A DNA stretch of 64,000 bases from Isoetes taiwanensis. Taxonomy: Eukaryota; Streptophyta; Lycopodiopsida; Isoetales; Isoetaceae. Shown here piece after piece: positions 56,436-64,000 of the stretch. The stretch spans positions 11,553,072-11,617,071 of the forward strand of contig JAJEKV010000040.1 of assembly GCA_021234155.1 (NCBI GenBank), in the 5' to 3' direction. The notes beneath the pieces were generated by a model, which worked only from the letters and a program-made list of their open reading frames with translations, searched no databases and was not told the DNA's origin. Positions within the stretch are counted from its first letter, which is position 1. Each line of letters starts with the position of its first letter. Position numbers and translations under genes: made by a program.

Positions 56436-58856
56436 TCAGGAGCTCTCAATACGGACATAACCTTTGCCTTGCCTACATCTCATTGATCTCCACTCCCTTG
56501 ATCGCTCAACAGCTGCGGACTTATACCAAGCTGCCCTCTTTTTTTCCCGCTGGGTTTTTTGTCTAAACAACTTAGCAAGTGTTGATTCACTCTGGTTCCG
56601 TGATTTCTTCACCCACTTGCACACGATCCTTCTGTAAAACCATTGACACATCTGCTGCAAGGAATTCCCAAACTGAACCTCGTGTTGAGTGAAACGGAAG
56701 AATGCATTCTTTGCTTGCTTATGGGACTTCTCCATTCCCGTGTATTCCAAATTCCCGGGCTTCCATACTCACGACAAACCACACGCCATGTGCGAGCGAA
56801 TATGGACATAGTGAGTCAAATTGGCCTCACCCCATGCCGTCGGGGAAAGACTTAGTGAAGTTTGTGTTGCCTCACGGAATTTGGCAACATCATTTTCTGC
56901 ACTACCTTTTTTGCATTTCCTTTACCGGTCTGAGAGAAATCCCGCCATGCCTTGATTTTCTTCGTGATGCGCCCACGATCATTTCGATCATCCTCGGTTT
57001 TGCAATAAGATCCTTGTAAGCTTCCCAAACACCGGATAAGTTCTCTTTCGGGGAGGCAAAACCTCTTAGCCTTTGGACCACCCATCTTTGGGTTTCGGGG
57101 AACCTTGCGGATACCTTTGGATCTTGAAGTATTTTGTAGTGCCCACCATGAAGTCCCACATTAGATAGCACCTTTTCAACTTCATGCATGGCGGCTTCCC
57201 TAGAGCTTTGGGGTGATTTATTCCAAGCAAACAGGATACTCATGTAAACCATCTTGTCTATGATTCTCAAGAAAGCATGAAGGGTGCATATGTGTACTCT
57301 TCTTAACGGAATTGGCGTAATTGGCATCAAGGTTGTGTCCTTCTCCTCTCTATTTGGTGGCTCATCCTGGACACAGTCTAATGTACTCTTGTCCAATCCA
57401 GCTGAATCTCTTCTTGCATAGAGACAGTAGGGACAAGCATGAGTAGTCTTACCAGCACCATGCTTCATTCTGTACATGCATTTTATTGTCTTCAAATCTG
57501 CAGCAAGATGCCATTCAACCTCGTACTCACCATATCCAGGAACTGCAAGTTTTTCTCCGATTCCGTGAGAGGCAATCATTGTGGGAATGGGTGTTTGATC
57601 AAAAACCCATTTCAAGATAATCTTGTGATTTTCCTCACGGTACCTGAAATAAACCAACCCACCAAATGTGATCTTAATTTGGACGGAAAACTTATCATCT
57701 AGATTTGACTCTTCATTCCACGTATTCAAAGCTCGTTCATTAGACTCAACGAAACCCTCTCGTACTTCTAGCCTTTCACCAATTCCATTTCATCCAGCTT
57801 CAAAACAATTCTTAGTTTGCGGTAGCACTCTTCTACCTTCATATCATAAAATCGAACCAAAGGCTGAAGCATTCTAGTTAAGTCTATCCAAAGAATTGTT
57901 ATTTTCATTAAAGGCGAGAAAGTATCACCAAACTTCGACTTCTTCTTACCTTTGGTATAGGATGCCAATGTATCCAAGTTGACACTGCTGGTCAGCTGAT
58001 ACATATCACCAAGAAGCTCTTGCACTTGTCTGTTTCTCGATGACCTACAAGTCATCACGCTAGTCATCCTTGGTAGTAGAATAGTTTTGGTAATGCCTTG
58101 TTGTTTAAAGCCATCCTGCAAGCATCTGAACAAAGCAATATAAGCTTGCCTACTTATTCCGACATTGTCACCGCAGTTCTTGCGATTCGAGGGTTTGATT
58201 GTTCCCCAACTCACGCAGCAGGTTGATGTACTACAGCTTTCCTAAGTTGAATGCTACCAGGAAGCTTTAACATTCTCAATACATCATCTTTAGTAACTAA
58301 TTTCTTTAATAAACCGGCAATATTAGCAGGTTTTCTCTTATTTTCTTCTGCAAGATTTGGATCAACAAGCTTTTTAATAGCCATGACCCTTTTTTTTGAG
58401 CCTCCACCCCCAGGGGCTAATATATTTATGGGCTTCAGGTTTTTTGCCCTCTCCCTGATCCCCAGTGGAGTTCTTTTTAAGCGTTTGACCCGCTTGTGAA
58501 GGGAATCATTTTCTTGCGCAACCCTCTTCATTCCTTGCTGCAGTGCATTCATCTCAGTCACTAATTTCTGATTTTCTACCTCCAATTCATTGAGCTTGCG
58601 GCATTGTTGAGACAGAAAGTAGTTCGTCTGTTGGAGCTGATTAACATCTGATAAAACTTTGCAATTGAATCCATACAAGTGGTTATACATGGCACGCAAA
58701 TGTGGATCAGTATTACCATTAACCAAATTATTACAGTAACCTAGTAACCCTTGCTGTCCCTTACAAGCAAATTCAATAAGACCGGATGCAGAGTGGAAGT
58801 TTGGATGGGCTCGAGTGAAAGGATCACATGGATCTGATTGGCCTTTAGCCCGAGAG
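56436..58856 (-). pseudogene. element gene 7: candidate transposase
   Basis: Minus-strand gene running inward from the right end, open from 58856 (no clear ATG). Part 1 (to 58211): FHSASGLIEFACKGQQGLLG, then a coiled coil (CRKLNELEVENQKLVTEMNA) and a basic patch. Part 2 (58214-57768): VGISRQAYIALFRCLQDGF..., LLPRMTSVMTCRSSRNRQVQ. Part 3, after a one-base shift near 57780 (to 56902): KWVFDQTPIPTMIASHGIGE, EVEWHLAADLKTIKCMYRMK, HGAGKTTHACPYCLYARRDS, PLRRVHICTLHAFLRIIDKM. Broken tail pieces to 56436 include MEKSHKQAKNAFFRFTQHEV. An Asp before a CxxC pair followed by spaced His recalls RNase-H-fold transposases with a zinc insertion, but I cannot name the superfamily. Frameshifts suggest it is inactive. 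Confidence 0.5.
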
Positions 58857-59497
58857 GTCTATATTCATGGCTCTAAGCTCGCAATGCATCTTCATCTATT
58901 GGTTGCTTCCAAGTGAACTTATTCCCGTAAAGGCGGGCATTCTTTTGGCACTTGCACTCTAAATTGACCCCTCGAATTAGTTTGATCACAAAGCGAAGTA
59001 TTAGAAGGAAGAACACTCAAAGGAATGCAATGACGACTCGGAAACCAAATACCTTTGCCATTGGCGTTGCAAAAGACCGAGAACCGGGAGCGGAGATTAG
59101 AATTAGGAAGATTCTTGCCAACAAAGCGAGCGAAATTGAAAAAAAATTTGGCTCTATTTTACGGCAAGAATCCGCCATAATCCAATTCAAAAACTACTGG
59201 TAGCGATGGCAAGATCGTTGGCGCTTCGATGGCGCTGATGGCAAGGTCGATGGCGAGGGCAAGCTCGATCGATGGTCTTTGAAGCTTCGATGGCATAAGC
59301 TCGAAGGTGGGAAAACGAAAATCCTAGATATAATCATCAAATATTCAGGTCGTTAGGAAATAATGATTGCGGGGTTAGGTTCGGGGGTTAGGTTCGGAGG
59401 TTAGGTAGTTAGGTTAGGGGAGAGTGAAATTTAGGTATGGAGGGGGGAAGCTAGGTTCGGCATCCTACGTGGCGGCCCCCCTAATATATTCTTAGGA
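58857..59497. other. right subterminal region with short repeats
   Basis: Contains repeats of GATGGC(A/G)A and GCTTCGATGGC (59205-59300) and GGTTAGGTTCGG (59370-59430). Such subterminal repeats are usual in DNA transposons. No gene is supported; the plus frame at 58952-59203 is Lys/Arg-rich and unrecognised. Confidence 0.55.
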
Positions 59498-59529
59498 GGC
59501 CCTTATTTGACCTCAAAAAAACTCTAATG
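59498..59529 (-). repeat. right terminal inverted repeat
   Basis: Inverted copy of 46582-46613 with one mismatch. Immediately outside are three diverged copies of an AGACTTCATTACACCC motif (59532-59605). Confidence 0.85.
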
Positions 59530-59909
59530 ATTAGACTTCATTGTCCCATAACCAGACTTCATTACACCCGTATGCCCTGACGCCAGACTTTATTACACCC
59601 ACATGGTCCAGTTGTGCAGAGCAAAATTGTGCTAAGTGCTGGAACTTTTTTTTTTTATTTTTTTTTTACACCACTATTAACTATTAAATAGGACACAATT
59701 GGCCATCAAATTAGGACAAGTACATTCCAATTTTGTCTAATTGAATTTCGGATGCATATATTGCCCAACATGTGGTCCATAACCCCTTCACCACCCCGGT
59801 GTCACGGGTTCAAACCTAGCCAACATTGATCTAGTAATGGAGACCTTAAAAATCCATTGCCTCGGAGTCACGGGTTCAAGTACGACCAACCAGTCTTGCG
59901 GTAGAGACC
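59530..59909. other. right flank, tRNA-like box-B words
   Basis: Two copies of GTCACGGGTTCAA (59803-59815 and 59867-59879), each in a similar context ending in AGAGACCTTAAA or GGAGACCTTAAA. GGTTCAAACC is a box-B-like string, so a SINE relic is possible. A T-run lies at 59648-59668. Confidence 0.4.
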
Positions 59910-60383
59910 TTAAACCTGTCATATTTACTCGATAATCACATGCAAAGCAGCTCCTAGCATATCGTGCCTAGGTAGTGAATTGTCTTCCATGTGTATATGT
60001 AGAATAAAGTGACATAAAATGTACTCATGATGTGATGATGAATAGAATGACGTCCTTCAATTAAAAAAAAAAAGGAAAAAAAAATTTGTGGCCCATAGTG
60101 GTTGGAACTGTTTCGCATATAATGGGGAACGGAATGGAGGAAGCCTCCATTCTTGCTGCCCCTATGACCTGTAGAATCGGGGAGCGCCATGGGGGGAGCC
60201 ATTCTTGCTGCCCCCATGACCGAATTTTGCATGTCATGGGGGCAGCAGAATGGCTGGCCCCATGCCGTTCTTCAATGTCAAGCAAAGATAAATTGATTTT
60301 ATGGGGTTCCGCAAGGCCGTTTGTCATTTTTTATCAGAATGGCTCAAGAATTTTTAAGAACACTGACCTACTTTGCTTGATGT
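59910..60383 (+). repeat. 470-bp dispersed repeat, copy 2
   Basis: Same orientation and extent as 32056-32526. The internal hairpin is clear here: AGCCATTCTTGCTGCCCCCA at 60197 against TGGGGGCAGCAGAATGGCT ending 60255, loop about 12 nt. It lies 380 bp from the right end of the large element. Confidence 0.85.
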
Positions 60384-60679
60384 AATCAATTGGTGTTCCA
60401 CATGTATGTCTTCTTCATACGCCATAGCAGAAGTGTTCAATATTGTAATTATAATGTTTGGAGCTTCAAAATTTTGCAAACTTGAAATTGTTATTTGCTG
60501 TTTTTGTTTTAAACATTTCATTTCAGCATCAACTCCTGGGTTTATTTTGAAGTTACAATGTCATATGGGATTTGTGAGATAAAAGTATCCCTGGACTTAC
60601 TCGCGATTGAGCTGTATATGCCATTTCATATTTTTCAACTCCTTCTGGATTGAAACATAGTTGTTGAAATGTCGCCCAG
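60384..60679. other. no gene seen
   Basis: AT-rich; a frame at 60373-60582 is Cys/Phe-rich without a recognisable domain. Confidence 0.5.
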
Positions 60680-61372
60680 ATGGCTTGGGAGTTTATATAT
60701 AATCCGTATAGACACGATCCTACGGTCCAGGTTGATCTGATCCTGACCGACGGTGCACATGACTTTGGAAATTATATGTAATAGATCCTATGGCTCATGT
60801 TGCGTGAGATCTCGACCCTTGATCGGGTCCAAGATCCTACGGCCCAAGTTGAATGCTCATCCCTTAGAAAAAGGCTTTTAAAATTTTTATGTTATGTGGG
60901 GAACTCGAACCCTGGCCATTGACCCCCCAGCCCCCCATTCTAACCACTAGACCAAGCATTAATTCTGCGCTTATCTGACCGTCCGTTCGAGATCCGACGG
61001 CTCACGTGGCTTTGGGATGTATCCTACGGCCCAGATGGCTTGGGAGTTTATATATAATCCGTGTCTATATAGACACGATCCTACGGTCCAGGTTGATTTG
61101 ATCCTGACCGACGGTGCACATAATTATATGTAATAGATCCTATGGCTCATGTTGCGTGAGATCTCGACCCTTGATGGAAATTATATGTAATAGATCCTAT
61201 GGCTCATGTTGCGTGAGATCTCGACCCTTGATCGGGTCCAAGATCCTACGGCCCAAGTTGAATGCTCATCCCTTAGGAAAAGGCTTATAAAATTTTTATG
61301 TTATGTGGGGAACTCGAACCCTGGTCATTGACCCCCCACCCCCCATTCTAACCACTAGACCAAGCATTAATT
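60680..61372 (-). repeat. duplicated tRNA-derived SINE-like unit
   Basis: A roughly 340-bp unit is tandemly repeated. Each copy carries on the minus strand an A-box-like TGGTCTAGTGGTTAGAATGG (60936-60955 and about 61345-61364) and a B box GGTTCGAGTTCCCC (60898-60911; 61306-61319), as in a tRNA-Glu/Asp-like SINE head. The body (GATCTCACGCAACATGAGCC, TAGGATCTATTACATATAAT) follows on the minus strand. An extra partial body copy lies at 61170-61215. The tRNA part is too diverged, with a G-rich insert, to be a working tRNA gene. Confidence 0.65.
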
Positions 61373-61436
61373 CTATGACTAATTTATGTTTCACATATAT
61401 TTAAGGGTAATGTTCCCATTAAGATAAAATAGACTA

Positions 61437-62110
61437 TAACATTCTAGCTAGTTCAAGAAGGTTCTAGAATGTTCTGGAAGGCTCTAGAGAATTCTAGAAT
61501 CTTCTAGAAAGTTCTAGAGCATAAGAGAATCTGGGGGGACCTAAGAGAATTCTTCCAGAAAGTTCCAAATTGTTCTAATAAGTTTTAGAATGTTCTAGAA
61601 TGTAGGGGAATCTACGGGAATGTAAGAAAATTTAGGGAAATGCTTCCAGAAAGTTCTAGAATATATTGAAAGTCTTAGAATGTTCCAGGAAGTCTTAGAA
61701 TGTTCTAAAAAGTTCTAGAATGTAAAGGAATCCAGAAGAATCTAATATAATGTAAGAAAATCTTATAAAATGTAAGAGAATCTAGGAAAATATTTACAAG
61801 CCTAAGGGAATCTCTTAAAATCTGGGGGATCTAAAGGAATCTTCATAAAATCTAAGGGTATCTAAGAAAATGTTGATGAAATCTTAGAGTATCTAAGGGA
61901 ATCTTTATAGAATCTCTTTGAATCTAAGGCCAATCTGATAAAATCTAAATGAATCAAAGAGAATCTAAGGGGATCTTTATAGAATCTTGGAGAATCTAGG
62001 GAAATTTAATGGAATCTAGATAAAATTTAGAGAAATGCTCACGAACCCTTTAAGAGAACCTTGGTAGAATCTTAGAGAATCTATGAATTTAGAGCATTCT
62101 CAAGAGATTC
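61437..62110. repeat. TTCTAGAA / GAATCT-rich degenerate satellite
   Basis: About 670 bp of short, drifting repeats: first GTTCTAGAA(T/G)GTTCTAGAAG-type words, then TAAGGGAATCT(T)(T)ATAAAATC-type words. The TTCTAGAA core also matches the nTTCnnGAAn layout of heat-shock elements, probably by composition. No gene. Confidence 0.85.
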
Positions 62111-62182
62111 TTTTACAAGAACTTGCACGTACGAACATGCTAAAACTCGAACATGCACTGTAGGATGGATTAAATTTCTTGT

Positions 62183-62224
62183 ATATATATATATATATAT
62201 ATATAATTTTTTTTTTTTTTTTTT
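62183..62224. repeat. TA dinucleotide run and T-run
   Basis: About twelve TA units followed by about twenty T. Simple repeats. Confidence 0.9.
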
Positions 62225-62263
62225 AGTTTCGCGTAAGCGAAACTGAAGGTTTCGCTTACGCGA
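62225..62263. repeat. pair of complementary TTTCGC palindromes
   Basis: GTTTCGCGTAAGCGAAAC is followed after a few bases by its reverse complement GTTTCGCTTACGCGAAA. Each copy is itself an imperfect palindrome with TTTCGC/GCGAAA arms, the same outer arms as the palindrome of the large element. TTTTTTGACGTATT repeats follow. Confidence 0.8.
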
Positions 62264-62349
62264 AATTTTTTCGACGCCGGAAATTTTTTTTGACGTATTT
62301 TTGACGTATTAAACGTTAAATTTGTGCCATATCTTTCGAAAAATACGTA

Positions 62350-62610
62350 TTACATATAAAACATATATAGTATTGAACCTATCCCTAATTCTGCAAATGG
62401 TAAATCGTTGCGTTGCCTGATAAGTTTGAAAAGTTCATAGTATCTGAAATTGGACTTCCATGAATGATTGATCCCTGGTGTAGAAATAGAATTAAGGCAT
62501 TTTCGGTCCCTGTCATCAAGATTATCAAAAACCATCTTGTCAAACAATGATGGCCACTGATAAAAATCTCCAGAAGCTATGACATCTAGTCTGTTGAATG
62601 GGATGTTCAA
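62350..62610 (-). pseudogene. PIF1-like helicase fragment
   Basis: The minus-strand frame reads NIPFNRLDVIASGDFYQWPS (helicase motif III: sGDFyQLPP), HSWKSNFRYYELFKLIRQRN, DLPFAELGIGS (motif IV region, RQ.D..Fa.lL). These are the PIF1-family 5'-3' DNA helicase signatures, as in Helitrons and cellular PIF1. The Walker A/B blocks and the C-terminal motifs are absent, and it ends in a stop after an AT-rich tail. CCACCACAG just upstream could be a splice acceptor. It is probably a Helitron remnant, on the strand opposite to the fragment at 45.4 kb. Confidence 0.8.
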
Positions 62611-62619
62611 TCATGCTGT

Positions 62620-63355
62620 GGTGGAAAGATAAAAAACTAATGAAATGATACATGTCCTCAACAGCACATTACTTACCTGGCCTTTTAGGTGCAGTAACAG
62701 CACAGACAAGCACAGCAGAGCAGAGCAAACCGATTGCTTGCAAATAAGATAAGTTACAATGGTGGCATTTGGAGTAAGAAATAAAACACCGCAGAGACAA
62801 GAAATATTCAAATAAAATCCTTATCAGGTGTCCGAGGTGAGACCGTCAGAAACTGAGACATGGGGTTGTGAAACCAGACCCAGGAATTGGAGCCACACTG
62901 CCTCAGGCACTGCCAAGGAAGGCAATCTCCACCTTCCACCAGGCTCACCCATAGAAACCACACCCTCTAACCGTCAGTATCTCTCATTACAAGCCCAAAA
63001 AGTCAACAACCATCCATGAGGAATGTTCGAAGTTATTTTAACATCTAGGCCATCTATACCATACTTTGGCATAGAACGGAATAGTTTTTGGAATGGCAGG
63101 CCTTAAAGAACGAGTACGGAATGGAACGAAAATTAAAAAAAAAACCACTTAAAATAATTAGAATATGTAGCACAATAACAGGGGGTTACTTTTAGATTTT
63201 TATACGTTTTTTCACATGGTTTTTCTATGATTTCGTTGTTGTATTCGTTGAGGTGTACTAAATAGTATTTCTAGAGTGCACCCTTTATGGGCCGTTGATT
63301 TTCGTTGGTTGGAACAATCCGAGGGTTGTTGTCTTTCTCTGCATGTGTTTGTGCA
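62620..63355. other. no gene seen
   Basis: No supported coding region; the frame at 62828-63019 is unrecognised. Confidence 0.5.
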
Positions 63356-63359
63356 TGAA

Positions 63360-63545
63360 CACTGCGCATGTGTATGCATGTGCATGTGCACATGCATGTG
63401 CATGTGCATGTGTGTGCATATGCATGTTCATGTTCATGTGCATGTGCATGTATATGCATGTGCATGTGTATTGTGCATGTGCATGTGCAAGTGCAAGTGC
63501 ATGTGCATGTGTGCATGTGTGTGCATGTGTGCATATGCATGTGTA
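63360..63545. repeat. TGTGCA hexanucleotide microsatellite
   Basis: About 180 bp dominated by GTGCAT/GCATGT units with drift. All open frames on both strands here (Cys/Met/His/Val-rich) come from the repeat. Confidence 0.95.
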
Positions 63546-64000
63546 CTTGCACTCTTGGATTCTTATTGCCCGAGTGGATTTTACTACCACAAGATGGATT
63601 TTTTGCTCACACTTACAAAGGTATTTGTTTTTTAATGTTTCTTCAGTTAGCATAATGTTTTTTTTTACAAGGTATTGGTTTCCTGATTCTACAATGTAGT
63701 GCTGCAAAATCCCCTTTTGTTTCCTTCCTAAGATTTGCTGCAGATTCAAAAAGAGTTTACAGTTTAGGCCCTTTGTTTGCTTCCAACTCTTGGATATTCC
63801 TGGCTGCCGGATTGTTCATAGCAGCCAGCCTTTAGCTTCAATCAACAAACGGATTCTTATGCACACAACAGGCGGATTATTCCACGCCCTTTTCCATGTC
63901 ATGCAGATCAATCAAACAGTGGCCACAAGAATGCATTTATATTGTAGGTTTGGAACTTTAATCGAACCATAAGGTGAATCATGCATTACCTTTAAGCTAG
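63546..64000. other. no gene seen
   Basis: Short frames only; no recognisable element or gene up to the window edge. Confidence 0.5.

Larger units (their letters stand above)
46582..59529. mobile_element. 12.9-kb multi-gene element with terminal inverted repeats
   Basis: Bounded by 32-bp inverted repeats beginning CATTAGAGTTTTTTTGAG and ending CAAATAAGGGCC with one mismatch (46582-46613 and 59498-59529). Inside are at least seven gene units on both strands, five blocks of a common palindrome between them, and a candidate transposase at the right end reading inward (minus strand). The target-site duplication is not evident. Short repeats around TAATGAAGTCTGG just outside the right TIR may mean the true ends lie slightly further out. 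I cannot place it in a named superfamily. Confidence 0.7.

Noticed and set aside
46582-59529. Endogenous giant-virus segment
   Set aside because: No capsid, polymerase B, packaging ATPase or other core gene is visible, and several genes seem to have introns; a virus-like origin stays possible but unsupported.
60898-60955. Functional tRNA gene
   Set aside because: Boxes A and B are present, but the G-rich insert breaks the anticodon stem and the acceptor arms do not pair; better read as a SINE head.
45361-62610. One large Helitron spanning both helicase fragments
   Set aside because: The fragments are on opposite strands, each is a small piece, and no TC...CTRR ends with a 3' hairpin were found.
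63212-63699. Cys/His/Met-rich frames on both strands
   Set aside because: Produced by the TGTGCA microsatellite.

Overview
The window looks like repeat-rich nuclear DNA of a land plant. Host-type genes are sparse: a CRINKLY4-related receptor kinase, a cytosolic GNA/bulb-type lectin, a decayed 5-oxoprolinase and a small secreted peptide gene. The rest is mostly plant-type transposable elements in varied states of decay (LINEs, Ty3-type LTRs, hAT, CACTA-like termini, Helitron pieces, fold-back MITEs, SINE-like units). The sequence does not settle the species; the mix would fit a non-angiosperm land plant, but that is an inference.

Layout. 0.96-6.7 kb: a frameshifted LINE on the minus strand with a pentanucleotide tail, endonuclease and reverse-transcriptase remnants, and 180-bp monomers at its 5' side. 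8.7-16.4 kb: a partial inverted LTR, a second 3' piece of the same LINE, an array of CTTTCTCGACTCGCGAGTCGAGAAAG-type palindromes, and a 1.6-kb Ty3-like LTR with its polypurine tract. 16.9-20.9 kb: lectin gene, a decayed lectin copy and the receptor kinase. 21-27 kb: no convincing gene, several fold-back repeats. 27.3-30.8 kb: an internally deleted LINE and a decayed hAT transposase. 33.2-37.2 kb: small secreted peptide gene, 5-oxoprolinase pseudogene, and a possible Cys-rich membrane-protein exon. 38-46 kb: CACTA-like terminus, a 419-bp MITE, tandem repeats and a Helitron helicase fragment.

46.58-59.53 kb is the most unusual part. Imperfect 32-bp terminal inverted repeats (one mismatch) enclose about 12.9 kb with at least seven gene units. 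Left to right: a two-part gene with a possible BAH-like domain (+); a two-part acidic-protein gene (+); a broken gene followed by an open frame clearly related to histone H3, with features closer to CENH3 (+); a pair of small paralogs (-); a second, unrelated paralog pair (+); and a frameshifted candidate transposase with a CPYC zinc-knuckle-like motif (-). Five blocks of one palindrome (arms TTTCGCACCGT and ACGGTGCGAAA around a 4-nt centre) lie between the gene units. In the better preserved blocks the palindrome recurs every 57 bp, although the 31-bp spacers differ completely from block to block. I do not recognise this architecture. It may be an undescribed cargo-bearing DNA transposon or an integrated virus-like element; the frameshifts suggest this copy is at least partly dead.

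59.9-64 kb: a 470-bp repeat shared with 32 kb, tRNA-related SINE-like units, a TTCTAGAA-rich degenerate satellite, another palindrome pair, a PIF1-helicase fragment and a TGTGCA microsatellite.
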